The notes beneath the pieces were generated by a model, which did no database searches, was not told the DNA's origin, and was given only the letters and a program-made list of their open reading frames with translations. A stretch of 55,149 nt of DNA from a virus. Position numbers and translations under genes: made by a program. This document shows positions 1-9,379 of this stretch, piece by piece (position 1 is the first letter of the stretch; each line of letters starts with the position of its first letter). Location of the stretch: positions 1 to 55,149 of IMG/VR virus record IMGVR_UViG_3300037149_000085. The stretch is one strand, 5' to 3'.

Positions 1-1
1 G

Positions 2-1450
2 AAGTTTGGGAGACTTCAAGGGGATAAACCTGCCAATGTGCTTACCCATAATTTAGGAGACGCAATCAAACAAGCGCTGATCGATTCTAACAACCTCGAT
101 ATGCACCAGAAGTTGCAAGCTAATGGGAATTTAGTTCAGTATGGTGCTTCTCGCCAAATGACTCCAACAAACCCCATGCTTCAAGCACTGGATAATAGCG
201 CAATAATAAAATTCATCGCTCAAAAATCTGAGGTTCGGGAGGAGGACCTGTTGAATGATCCTCATAAGATGAATTCCGCAGCCGCACCACTCATGTCGTT
301 ATTGATGGAAAAATTTCACGTCACCCAAGATCAAGTAGCGAGTATAAGCCCAGCCTTCCATGGGGGTGTGTCCACTTTTGTTAACGAAGCGACAAAAGCG
401 CGAGGGGAAAATGAGTATGATCCAGTTACCAATGAGCAATACAAGAAGCTCGCGGCCATTGCAGAACACGAAGCCAAGATAAAAAGAGAGAAAGGGCTGG
501 ATGATAAGTCATTCGTAAAGTCTATTAAGGGGGAAGATATAGACAAACTGATGGGGGCGGTATCGAAGACGGCGGATGCGTTCCAGCTTGTAATGAAGGA
601 AGTTCAGGAAGTCATGGCGAAGGAGGTGGCGAAGGGGGAGACTAAGAAACAAATGGAAGTAGCAGAACAAACTAAGTTGGCAGCCGATATTTTTGCAAAT
701 GCGTTCCAGCATATGTTTAACTGGATTTCCGATGCTATTAATTTGTTCTCTCGTCCGTTACTTGACTTCCTTCATGCCCGTGGGGCAAAAGATGACACAG
801 CAGGTGAGGGCGCTGTAAATGAGTACAAAACTTATGCCAATGATGAGTACGTGGGGAAAGGTATCGGGTTTTTAACCAACCAAATCAAACAGTTGAATGA
901 GGATAAGAACACCGAATCCAATAAGAGCGCCCCAGATAAAAAGCTCTTATCCACATATGATGAGGCGATAGCAAATTCAAACTTTGCGCTTAAACAATTA
1001 ACTGAGGGTAGGGATTTAGCTAATCGCGGTAGTGTGATGACGAATACAGAAATTAGGGATAATCATAAAAAATTAAGTGAAGGGAGAGAGTTTGTTAATA
1101 CGCAGTTGACAAACACCACCTCTATTCCGGGGACAGTTTTTGATCTTCAGCAAAAGGCGAATAGAGAGCAGAATGCTACTGCAGCGGCACAACAGCAAGG
1201 AGCGGCCACTGCAGCGGCGGACGACCAAGCTAAGACTGACAAGACAGCGCCGTCTGGGACAGCGTCCTCCGGTGCTACAACAAAAACTCCTGACCAACCA
1301 AAAGGCCCGGTCACCTATAACAATTTTGGCACCGCGTACCAGCAGGTTCATATGAATAATGATTTGACCACTCGTCCGGCTGATTATCAGTCGAGTCCCA
1401 CTACAGTGGCGGACCATATGACAGGATTGAAGTTGGGAGGTACTCCGTAA
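2..1450 (+). CDS. Probable C-terminal part of tail tape-measure protein (5' partial)
   Basis: The frame is open from base 2 with no stop, so the gene begins upstream of the window; a GTG at 38 is an in-frame codon and need not be the start. The visible product is hydrophilic and largely helical, rich in Lys/Glu/Ala/Gln. It has one more hydrophobic patch near residues 225-245 of the visible part (FNWISDAINLFSRPLLDFL) and a low-complexity Ala/Gln/Thr linker near residues 380-425. It lies directly upstream (stop next to the ATG at 1451) of the transglycosylase/tube-initiator gene. In contractile-tailed phages that is where the tape-measure gene sits. The function is inferred from position and composition only; no catalytic motif is seen. 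Confidence 0.5.
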   Translation, partial: KFGRLQGDKPANVLTHNLGDAIKQALIDSNNLDMHQKLQANGNLVQYGASRQMTPTNPMLQALDNSAIIKFIAQKSEVREEDLLNDPHKMNSAAAPLMSLLMEKFHVTQDQVASISPAFHGGVSTFVNEATKARGENEYDPVTNEQYKKLAAIAEHEAKIKREKGLDDKSFVKSIKGEDIDKLMGAVSKTADAFQLVMKEVQEVMAKEVAKGETKKQMEVAEQTKLAADIFANAFQHMFNWISDAINLFSRPLLDFLHARGAKDDTAGEGAVNEYKTYANDEYVGKGIGFLTNQIKQLNEDKNTESNKSAPDKKLLSTYDEAIANSNFALKQLTEGRDLANRGSVMTNTEIRDNHKKLSEGREFVNTQLTNTTSIPGTVFDLQQKANREQNATAAAQQQGAATAAADDQAKTDKTAPSGTASSGATTKTPDQPKGPVTYNNFGTAYQQVHMNNDLTTRPADYQSSPTTVADHMTGLKLGGTP

Positions 1451-2962
1451 ATGTCAAACCCCTTTTCAGCGTATGGGATGCCTGATAGTTACTGGCAGAT
1501 GGCCCAGACAGCCGGGGCTAATTATGGGGTGGACCCTATGGCCATAGGTACCATAATGTGCTTAGAATCCGGGTGTGTTAATAGTAATACAGGTAGTTTC
1601 CAGATGGGAAATTTCAACCCCCTCGCTGTGAATTCAGATTCAGGAGCAACGGGGTTGATGCAGATCATGCCTGCGAACTTTGCACACCTCGGTCTCGACG
1701 CGGGTAGCGCATTAAACGCGCAAGACAGTATAGATGCGGGAGCTCAGTTTCTAGGAGATAGACTCGATAGTAATGGTGGAAATATTGTTGCGGCAGCTCA
1801 GTCTTACATGGGTTCCGGCCCTGTGGCAGTAGCGTATGCAAATAACTTCTCTACACTTTATAAGACGGCAGGGGGGTCAGACCCATCAACTCTCGCCCAA
1901 GCACAGAACGCTCAAGCATCTCAGGCTCAGGGAACCCCCACAGGAACCTCAGCTAATTTCAATCGGTCTATCGTAGCGGCTACAGGGCTGCCCCCAGTCT
2001 CAGCTAGCGCTGATGATGTCGCAGCGTTAATCCCTAAGCTGTACATCGAAGCCGGACTCGATGTAACCCCGTGGTATAAAGACCCCAATCTTCTAACAGG
2101 GAATCCAAGAGTCAGCAAGACTAAGGCACCCGTTGTTTTCAAGGTTATGCTGAAGCGAGACGGTAGTCAGTGGCTCCCGGTTAATCCCTCAGCTAATCCC
2201 ATCAATCAGATTCCGTTAGAGATTCGTTTGAACGCTTCTATGAAAGAGTTCAACATTACATCGAAGCATAATTTTCATCAGCAACAAACGCGCACCGGAT
2301 GGCACCTCACAATGTGGGGGATGCAGGCTGATACGATTGAGGGTCAGTGTACAACGGGTGTATTCATGAACCAGATGGGGTTGACTGATTTCTACAGTAC
2401 TTCGACGGTGAGCGATACCCTCCAGCAGCTACTTATGAGCGGGTATCGCTTTCGCTCAGCCCCTAATGGTCAGGTGATCACTACTTACGCCCCAGCGGGG
2501 ATGGGAGGAGCTCCAGCAGCAGGGCCTGTCCAACCGGGAGCGGCCTCTCCCACCACTCCCAGCGATTACACAATGCTGATGCAAAACGAGAGAGTTCCGG
2601 ATATTTCGGAGGCTATGCGTGTGGCAGCTCAGGACGCGTTCGTAGAATTTCTGTCCCTATTTAAGATGAACGGGAATGTGTGGTATCACAATGCGGGGTA
2701 CCAGAATACCGGACAGGATTTAACCCAAGCCGGGACTTCACTGTATTCTTCTACAACTGGTATATCAAATACTCAAATGAACGCCCGAAATAATGACATC
2801 CTGACCCGTGGGTATGTCACAATGCGGTACAAGTCAAACACGTATTATGGATTTTTTAAATCGCTCTCGTGGCAAATGAGCGCGGAAAAACCATTTCAAT
2901 GGACGTTTTCCTTTGTGTTTCAAGTGGAACGGACGATCAACCAGCTTTACTTACCGAGGTAG
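1451..2962 (+). CDS. Baseplate/tail-tube initiator protein with N-terminal lytic transglycosylase domain
   Basis: This 503-residue protein begins with a lysozyme-like SLT domain. The catalytic Glu39-Ser motif (CLES) is followed by the GATGLMQIMP motif at 65-74 and QSYMGSGP at 117-124, the signature order of soluble lytic transglycosylases that cleave peptidoglycan glycan strands. After a Gln/Ala/Ser linker (about 145-175), the C-terminal two thirds resembles the next gene. Both end in a beta-rich segment with an AEKP(F/Y)xxTFxxxF motif (here near 480-490), typical of tube-initiator or hub-adaptor proteins. It probably opens the cell wall locally when the tail contracts. An ATG preceded by GGGAGG supports the start, one base after the previous stop. 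The enzymatic domain is secure; the tube-initiator role is inferred from context. Confidence 0.8.
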   Translation: MSNPFSAYGMPDSYWQMAQTAGANYGVDPMAIGTIMCLESGCVNSNTGSFQMGNFNPLAVNSDSGATGLMQIMPANFAHLGLDAGSALNAQDSIDAGAQFLGDRLDSNGGNIVAAAQSYMGSGPVAVAYANNFSTLYKTAGGSDPSTLAQAQNAQASQAQGTPTGTSANFNRSIVAATGLPPVSASADDVAALIPKLYIEAGLDVTPWYKDPNLLTGNPRVSKTKAPVVFKVMLKRDGSQWLPVNPSANPINQIPLEIRLNASMKEFNITSKHNFHQQQTRTGWHLTMWGMQADTIEGQCTTGVFMNQMGLTDFYSTSTVSDTLQQLLMSGYRFRSAPNGQVITTYAPAGMGGAPAAGPVQPGAASPTTPSDYTMLMQNERVPDISEAMRVAAQDAFVEFLSLFKMNGNVWYHNAGYQNTGQDLTQAGTSLYSSTTGISNTQMNARNNDILTRGYVTMRYKSNTYYGFFKSLSWQMSAEKPFQWTFSFVFQVERTINQLYLPR

Positions 2963-2965
2963 TTT

Positions 2966-4165
2966 ATGTCGATCATCACAAATCCCGATGGTACTACATC
3001 CACTGTTCTCCCTAATGGGCAGGTGGTGCCGAACGTTCAGCCGACCGTGGGAAGCATTACTCCCGCAACAACCCCCGCCATCGGGACGCTACCCCCGGCT
3101 GCTTCCTCCCTATATATTGACCCCACGGCAAACCCCGATCCTAATGATCTTAGCGACTTCTCCAAGGCAACGTCGGGGGCTACCATCCAGTTACCAATTA
3201 GGGGTGAGAAACAATTCATTCCAAATCAAGTATCGATCCCTAACCAGAGCACCACACCGAGTGGTGGTATTAACGCGTTTAGTGCTCAGCCTAACAGTAT
3301 CTTGGCTGCAGGACAAACGAACATATCCCGAGCTAACCCAAATACAGTAACCGCTAGCAGCTTCTACCTTAAAGCGGCGAAGGCAGCGTTTAAAGACTAT
3401 ATAACAGTTCGCATCCCACATCGAGGATTTGATTCGAGCGGAAACCCGAATCTTAATAACACCGCTACTTTTCGGTTTCTAGTCAACCCCACCACCATAC
3501 AGGTTAACAGGGAGACCATTGATCAACAAGCACTAACCCGCGATGGATGGCAGTTTGGAGTATGGGGAGAAGGGCTTGGACGAGTTAGTATGTCAGGAAC
3601 GACGGCGGGAGAATATTTCTCTCTAGGGTTGGCAGATGAATATTCCTATTTTACCAAATCATATCGCAACCTCATGGCCTTGACTTCCTTTTATGAAAGT
3701 AATGGGTATTTCTGGGAAGGGGAGCAGGCATTCTCGGGGACGTTACAAGGGGTGTCTCGCAAATTTATTAAATGCCATCAGGATGTGTTGTTGACAGTAG
3801 GGAACTTTGTTTGGAGCGGGATGTTCGACTCTTTCAGTGTCCATTTTGACGCCGAGAAGCCCTACTCTGCAACCTTTGAGTTGTCATTTATCTCATGGAG
3901 GGAACGATTCCTCTCAACATCCCCCTACGATAGCAATTTGTTGGACACAGATACTCGGAGAGGGCACTCTTACAGCAATTACTATACAACAGCAACACAG
4001 CAGGAGATGCAGAGACTTCAACAAGGAACACCTTCTATGACTGCATTACCTTCACCCAACTTCCACATGCCTAATACGCTGTTGAGCTCCACCGCTGCTG
4101 CAGCGATGCAAGCAACATTGAATTGGTCTCCAGCCCAGATAGCAGCTAAGGTAGACGGCAGTTAA
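2966..4165 (+). CDS. Baseplate tail-tube initiator/hub adaptor paralogue
   Basis: This 399-residue protein starts with about 130 residues of Pro/Thr/Asn-rich low-complexity sequence. A folded domain follows, with an FRFLVNPTTIQV strand near 169, reminiscent of the NP-x-I strand of XkdP/gp53-type baseplate proteins. The segment near 295-315 (DAEKPYSATFELSF) matches the end of the preceding protein. The two genes therefore look like tandem paralogues, one of which gained a transglycosylase domain. It lies 3 bp after the upstream stop with a GAGG element, in the same operon as the hub genes. The role in joining tail tube to hub is inferred from order and shared motif. Confidence 0.6.
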   Translation: MSIITNPDGTTSTVLPNGQVVPNVQPTVGSITPATTPAIGTLPPAASSLYIDPTANPDPNDLSDFSKATSGATIQLPIRGEKQFIPNQVSIPNQSTTPSGGINAFSAQPNSILAAGQTNISRANPNTVTASSFYLKAAKAAFKDYITVRIPHRGFDSSGNPNLNNTATFRFLVNPTTIQVNRETIDQQALTRDGWQFGVWGEGLGRVSMSGTTAGEYFSLGLADEYSYFTKSYRNLMALTSFYESNGYFWEGEQAFSGTLQGVSRKFIKCHQDVLLTVGNFVWSGMFDSFSVHFDAEKPYSATFELSFISWRERFLSTSPYDSNLLDTDTRRGHSYSNYYTTATQQEMQRLQQGTPSMTALPSPNFHMPNTLLSSTAAAAMQATLNWSPAQIAAKVDGS

Positions 4166-4182
4166 AAGGAACTTATTACTAA

Positions 4183-6969
4183 ATGAGTACAAGTAATACA
4201 ATTCGCAATATTTCTCAAACGGCGCAATCTCGCGAAATAATCAAAACGAGTCCCGACGTCTTGGTGTACCTAGATAATTCTCCCTACATCAATAACTACT
4301 TTGTGAAAGATGAGGGTCAGCCGTACACGACCGTCAGCTTTAACGATCACCTCAGCTCGTTCCAAGCTAGTTATGACGTAGATAATCTAACCCCCTCGTG
4401 TAGCATCACCTTGATTGTGCCCGCACAGGATAAGCATCTTTATATGGCTCCGGGGGGAAACAATCTCATCGAGAGCATGATGCATGTAAAAGCGTTCGCA
4501 AAAGGATATTATCCCTCTAAATCGGGATTAGCGACGTCGTCTTCAGGGATTATGGTCAAGAACACAATTTACTATAGAGTCTTCAACGGTGTGACTACCC
4601 ACATTTCTCATCAGGATACAGGGTCTACCTTGACTATTTCTATTCAATGCATTGGAGTACTACAGTTTCTAGCGTTCACTTACCAAGACTTGAACCCCTC
4701 CGGTATGTCCAACTCACCTAATAAGATGACTGGGGCTATTACTCGTTACAACAATATGAATGTGTATGATCAGCTTGCGGCAGAGTTCGCTGAGGCACTT
4801 TCTTTTGATCAATTTCAGTTGAATGCGTTGACAGGGGTAAAGGCAAGTAGAGATGAGTTTTCAAATGCAGTAGAGAAGGGGTATATTAATAAATGGAACG
4901 GCATTCTCCTAAGTGTGCTTAAAGATACTAGGGTACTAGGTAACACTCTATTCAATCCGAGCAAACAGTCACCCGATAACCCCATACATCCTGTACCTTT
5001 ATCTAAAGATCAGTGCACAAATGCAACCGATGCCAAGGGAAGTGCAAGTAGTTCAAAGATGGCGTCGGAGTCCGACCGTGTGGGGAAGAAAAGCCCCACA
5101 GACGCTCGCTATGGGGATGGCTCTGCAGCAGACCCATTCTTAGCTACATTAAGGGAGTATTTACCAGACTACGGCGTTGGAGATGTAACTCTCGTTAATG
5201 GAAACATTACGTGTCGCCTCGACCGAATTCGCACTCTTACTCAAATTATTGGATTCGAGGGGTACCAAGATATTGATGGGATGATTATCTTCAAGCCCCC
5301 TCTCTATAATCTGGACGTGACTAAACTCGGAAATGAAAAATCACCTGCAGGGGGAAACACCCCCGTGGATAACATCACCTCCGATAACAACCCGTTTATA
5401 GTGCATCTATCAGAGATAGAGAGTGAGTCGGAGTCCGAGGATCAGGCTGCGATTAAATTCACTCGTATTAATATGCAGCCCGCGTGGACAAACTCGGGGA
5501 TTGGGCCAACTGTGGATATGACCAATCAAATTGTCACTCACACAGATATCCCAAAATTAATTAGATTCGGGCTTCGAGAACAACCCGCTACTCCCATTCC
5601 CTGGTTAAGATATCATGATAAGGTTGCCGCCTATGCATTTGCTGTAAGCGAAATGAATCGTCAGAACAGGGGATTCCGCACCTACAGCATCACGATTCCT
5701 ATGCGGCCTGAGTTGCGTCTTGGGTTTCCCATGTACATCCCTCACAAAGATATGTACGGGTACATAAAAATGGTCAGCCTAAATTATCAACAAGGTGGTG
5801 TTGCTACAATGACAATCACCTTAGACACCATTCGTAAGCGGCCAATGTTCAACACAACTAGCGCAGAGACGGGGAAGGATGTCTTGGCAACTCAACCAAA
5901 CTTGGTAATGCAGTGGTCAACTACCACGTCTGCAGCGGCGGGTGCGTATACCGCCGCCGCTAATGCAGCCTCTAACCCAACAGCTTTGTTCAAGCAGACC
6001 CCGTTTAAAGTGTCCATTGATCCAAACTCACTTTTGACAAACCCCGTGGCGACTTTGAAAACTCTGCCACAGGAGCAACCTACTCCGTCTCAACAAGCTT
6101 TAAGCGATTTCTATAAGAAAAATATGGGGACATCGTGGGCTACTGCGTCAGATACTGATGTGGCGTGTTTCCGCCCACAGGTGGATAAAGTAGTTGCTAG
6201 CGATTTGACATACAAAGCTGATAAATCTGTTGGGGGGGCTACTGTTACTGCAAGAAATGCTTCAGGTGGGGTGCTTAAGGTTGGAGCCCCATTCTTTACT
6301 AAGGAGAACTGGACTGGTGGTGGGTTGAATATGACCTATTACCAAAAAATTCTATCCTCTCAGCCTTACACTGATGAGAAGGGGTATGAATTGGTGACCC
6401 CGTTCCCGTGGGGTCGATGGCGCAGCCTTAAAAAGGCCTACTATGAGACCCGTGCAGGTATCATCCTAGACGCCACGGGGGGTAAGGGGTATTCGAATCC
6501 TGCAAATGCGGTGATCTTGGACGGAGTGAACGCCTTCTTATTTGCTGGTGTTAGTAACCCAACCTCATTAGAAGCGGGAGCACAACTCAGTGACGCTCTC
6601 ACTAAGGTAAGCCAGAGTGTTGTTGAGAATACTTCATTCGAGTTGAGTGACAACACCCCAATTTCCCCGACTTCGTCTTCGACACCCTCTTACGCCAACC
6701 CAGTCAGTGCCGCTACGGCTGCCGATAACACCAGCGCTAGGTTGAATGGGAATTCAACATCAGACGCACTCAATATGTTCTTAGCTGGAGGGACAAAGCC
6801 ATCCACCCCAATGATGAACGCCCTTAACACAGTATTAAATGAGAATGGCACAGGGGTAAACAGTCTACCAAGCACAGCCACTGTAAATGGAATAGGGGTT
6901 GCCCCAACAAACAACTCTTCTTCCTCTTCCCCTACGACCAACATGCTCACTAAGTTATTCGGAAGCTAA
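4183..6969 (+). CDS. Baseplate hub protein, gp27/XkdQ-like
   Basis: This 928-residue protein has an N-terminal part (about 40-170) that reads like the first barrel of gp27/XkdQ/gpD hub proteins: a beta-rich region followed by VFNGVTTHISHQDTGS-type text, a typical description of a displaced tail-protein barrel. A central region (about 380-580) contains the second barrel (RPELRLGFPMYIP, then GYIKMVSLNYQQGG). The C-terminal 250 residues are Ser/Thr/Asn/Pro-rich and may be flexible. It sits between the tube-initiator genes and the spike gene, exactly where the hub trimer gene is expected. It probably forms the ring on which the gp5-like spike is mounted. The start is ATG 4183, with AAAGGA about 12 bases upstream. 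Confidence 0.65.
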   Translation: MSTSNTIRNISQTAQSREIIKTSPDVLVYLDNSPYINNYFVKDEGQPYTTVSFNDHLSSFQASYDVDNLTPSCSITLIVPAQDKHLYMAPGGNNLIESMMHVKAFAKGYYPSKSGLATSSSGIMVKNTIYYRVFNGVTTHISHQDTGSTLTISIQCIGVLQFLAFTYQDLNPSGMSNSPNKMTGAITRYNNMNVYDQLAAEFAEALSFDQFQLNALTGVKASRDEFSNAVEKGYINKWNGILLSVLKDTRVLGNTLFNPSKQSPDNPIHPVPLSKDQCTNATDAKGSASSSKMASESDRVGKKSPTDARYGDGSAADPFLATLREYLPDYGVGDVTLVNGNITCRLDRIRTLTQIIGFEGYQDIDGMIIFKPPLYNLDVTKLGNEKSPAGGNTPVDNITSDNNPFIVHLSEIESESESEDQAAIKFTRINMQPAWTNSGIGPTVDMTNQIVTHTDIPKLIRFGLREQPATPIPWLRYHDKVAAYAFAVSEMNRQNRGFRTYSITIPMRPELRLGFPMYIPHKDMYGYIKMVSLNYQQGGVATMTITLDTIRKRPMFNTTSAETGKDVLATQPNLVMQWSTTTSAAAGAYTAAANAASNPTALFKQTPFKVSIDPNSLLTNPVATLKTLPQEQPTPSQQALSDFYKKNMGTSWATASDTDVACFRPQVDKVVASDLTYKADKSVGGATVTARNASGGVLKVGAPFFTKENWTGGGLNMTYYQKILSSQPYTDEKGYELVTPFPWGRWRSLKKAYYETRAGIILDATGGKGYSNPANAVILDGVNAFLFAGVSNPTSLEAGAQLSDALTKVSQSVVENTSFELSDNTPISPTSSSTPSYANPVSAATAADNTSARLNGNSTSDALNMFLAGGTKPSTPMMNALNTVLNENGTGVNSLPSTATVNGIGVAPTNNSSSSSPTTNMLTKLFGS

Positions 6970-6973
6970 TTAA

Positions 6974-9355
6974 ATGTCAGTACATGTAAAAGACAACTCG
7001 TTGATGTACCGCCCCGGCCCCACTGATGTTAGTAGGACAGAACATGCGCATCAAGTATTTCGCGCCCGAGTTCTCACCGTCGATAATGAGCGTATTGTGT
7101 GCACAATTCAAGATGTGCGTTCTAGAGCAATCTACTCCGACGTTGATGCTGTTCCGTCCCACGCCTCTTGTTTAGAAGGCACGGATATCCAGATGCCAGA
7201 AGTTGGCTCCAGCGTGCTCGCTGTCCCAATCGCCTACGACTCGGGCTACATGCAAATTGCTATTCTCACCTATGTTGCAGAGGGCACCATCCGAGGACTC
7301 GGAGCGATTGCCACCCGAGGTCCGGAGGATGTGGGGGGGTATAACGTACGCCACCGTAGTATTTATCGGAAGGCTTATCCCGGACAGAAGTCAGCCACAT
7401 ATTCAGGTGGGTACACAGAAAAATTTGACACAGGGTGGGATAGATCAAGTCGTGACCTTTCTCGTGACAAACTTGATCCCGACCGTCGCGAGTGGACTCG
7501 GATCACGGGTCGTAAGGTTTCCTACACCGACGCAGGGGTCTGTTTTACAGGCGCAGTAGATCGCGATGAAGCGGCAGGGTTGCAGCCGACAATGATGCCC
7601 GATGGAAGCCAGCAATACCCTGTATTCCTACAACCGGGAGCCGCCTTAACCGACCGCTATTTTCTTGGAAAGAATGATGTTATTCAGTTCTCAGAACACA
7701 TTGAACGAATTCAAGAATTCTCCCTCGACTACCCGCTTCCAGTAGAAGTATTGGAGACTGATCTTTTCGACGAGGTTCTAGGTACCACATCCAGCCCCTG
7801 GGGAAAGACCTCCATCACCAAAACGGGAACAATGTCTCACGACGATCAAACCTACGGGATTGATCAGAGTGTGGACAGCCCGTATGGAAAAGCGGGGCGT
7901 CTCGTCGTTGGACCCTCCACAAATGAGGGCACCACACCTCAACGCAGGGCATTCATTGTAGAGCGCTCCACAGGCACACTGGTGGGCTACAACCGCTTCG
8001 ACAAGGATACCTACGGCAAAGTCCTCAAGCCGACGTTGTTCACCCCCACAAACACAACCCAACCGAAGATGGGTCGCTTCTCGGCCAATACATCCTCCGG
8101 TTACGCCGTCGTCGTAGATTCCGCCGACCATTTAGAGGCACGCCTCGCAGCCTCTTGCCACTCGGTGAGGTTCCCCCACGAGTACAACAGTACACGCTGG
8201 GACATCACAAAAGAAGGGTTTGTTTCTATGGAGATAGGCTCTACTATCCCTAAGGAAAATATTGGCTGGAGCGGTACCTACGAACACCCTCACGGCGCTG
8301 GGCGTTCCCTTGAAGCACACTTCGTGGGGAGCGTGAAAGCGGTGATCGGAAAGAATCGGGATGAGGAGGAAGCCATTGATTTACAGGCACTTGGGCAGGT
8401 GGTTATTCGCCTCGGTGCCGACGACACTTCACTCCCAACCTCCGGTCGAACCGTGCTTACCCAGATTCGCGGCAGCAAAGACCTCGTTCAACCCCGCTCC
8501 CTTCAATACTGGACGGCAGCAAATCGAGCCCTTAGGAATCTAGGAGATGCGGGTTCGCTGACCAATAAACAAGCGGGGGAGAATATCAGCCTTCGTGGAG
8601 CGTTGGATGGGGGTATTGTGCTCCGTGTGGGAGGACGGGATAAGAATGTCAAGCGTAGGCATATTCAGAATGGGTACGATATTAGTGGAAATTACCTTGC
8701 TCCCGGCATCCCCGTCACCCCCGGCACCCCGGGTCGCCTTGACTCTAAGAGCCCAGATCGACCGACGTACCCACCGGGCGATAGTAATTATCAATTCCAT
8801 GATTTAACAACTGCGGGGCAATCCCAACTCATCAAGTCCAGTCCTCCGGGGCCTTTCAGCCCCTACTACTGGAGCGGAGCCCCTATCACTAACATGGACG
8901 CCCAAGGGCAGTCGGCTGATCTACATTTTGTCCGTGATATCTTACTCCGTATTGGCAAGAACGAAATCTCACAGCAGTCCCTGACGATGGACTTAGACGG
9001 TGGGATGGTGATGTCGGTCGGCATGGACGCACAGAAGCGTTCCTTCACTTTCTCCGCCGATGGTGGCGCTGAGATCGTCATCGGTGCCAACTCCCAGAAC
9101 CGTGGACTCCAACTAGAGATCAATGGCGACGTCAACATGTTTGTTAAAGGCAACTGGCACCAGACCATCTCTGGGGACTATGTTGTCGAGTGCACTAACA
9201 AGTTGAGCGTAACGAAAGTGAACAGCATTGAGACTTGCCAGAATAAACGAGTAGCGGCGTTGGGTTCCTGCGTAACTGAATCTCCAGTACTAGGGAATCT
9301 AGAGGGCGGCAACTACGACAAGATAAATGAATTGAATGTGATGGGTAGTGATTAG
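6974..9355 (+). CDS. Baseplate central spike protein, gp5/gpV-like
   Basis: This 793-residue protein starts with an OB-fold-like region (about 25-110: FRARVLTVDNERIVCTIQDV, then MPEVGSSVLAVPIAYDSGYMQIA), the arrangement of phage gp5/gpV and VgrG spikes. The C-terminal region (about 640-765) has short repeated strands such as LTMDLDGGMVMSVG, FSADGGAEIVIG and LEINGDVNMFVKG. These match the intertwined triple-stranded beta-helix of membrane-puncturing spikes. The middle (about 130-600) is unusually long and lacks a recognisable lysozyme domain; wall degradation is presumably supplied by the SLT protein at 1451. It starts 4 bp after the hub stop without a clear ribosome-binding site, suggesting coupling to the hub gene. 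Confidence 0.75.
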   Translation: MSVHVKDNSLMYRPGPTDVSRTEHAHQVFRARVLTVDNERIVCTIQDVRSRAIYSDVDAVPSHASCLEGTDIQMPEVGSSVLAVPIAYDSGYMQIAILTYVAEGTIRGLGAIATRGPEDVGGYNVRHRSIYRKAYPGQKSATYSGGYTEKFDTGWDRSSRDLSRDKLDPDRREWTRITGRKVSYTDAGVCFTGAVDRDEAAGLQPTMMPDGSQQYPVFLQPGAALTDRYFLGKNDVIQFSEHIERIQEFSLDYPLPVEVLETDLFDEVLGTTSSPWGKTSITKTGTMSHDDQTYGIDQSVDSPYGKAGRLVVGPSTNEGTTPQRRAFIVERSTGTLVGYNRFDKDTYGKVLKPTLFTPTNTTQPKMGRFSANTSSGYAVVVDSADHLEARLAASCHSVRFPHEYNSTRWDITKEGFVSMEIGSTIPKENIGWSGTYEHPHGAGRSLEAHFVGSVKAVIGKNRDEEEAIDLQALGQVVIRLGADDTSLPTSGRTVLTQIRGSKDLVQPRSLQYWTAANRALRNLGDAGSLTNKQAGENISLRGALDGGIVLRVGGRDKNVKRRHIQNGYDISGNYLAPGIPVTPGTPGRLDSKSPDRPTYPPGDSNYQFHDLTTAGQSQLIKSSPPGPFSPYYWSGAPITNMDAQGQSADLHFVRDILLRIGKNEISQQSLTMDLDGGMVMSVGMDAQKRSFTFSADGGAEIVIGANSQNRGLQLEINGDVNMFVKGNWHQTISGDYVVECTNKLSVTKVNSIETCQNKRVAALGSCVTESPVLGNLEGGNYDKINELNVMGSD

Positions 9356-9379
9356 AGGGGATAGTCTAAAGGATAATTT

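Noticed and set aside
1927-2142. Minus-strand ORFs inside the tail genes
   Set aside because: They are antisense shadows with no motif, ribosome-binding site or domain support.
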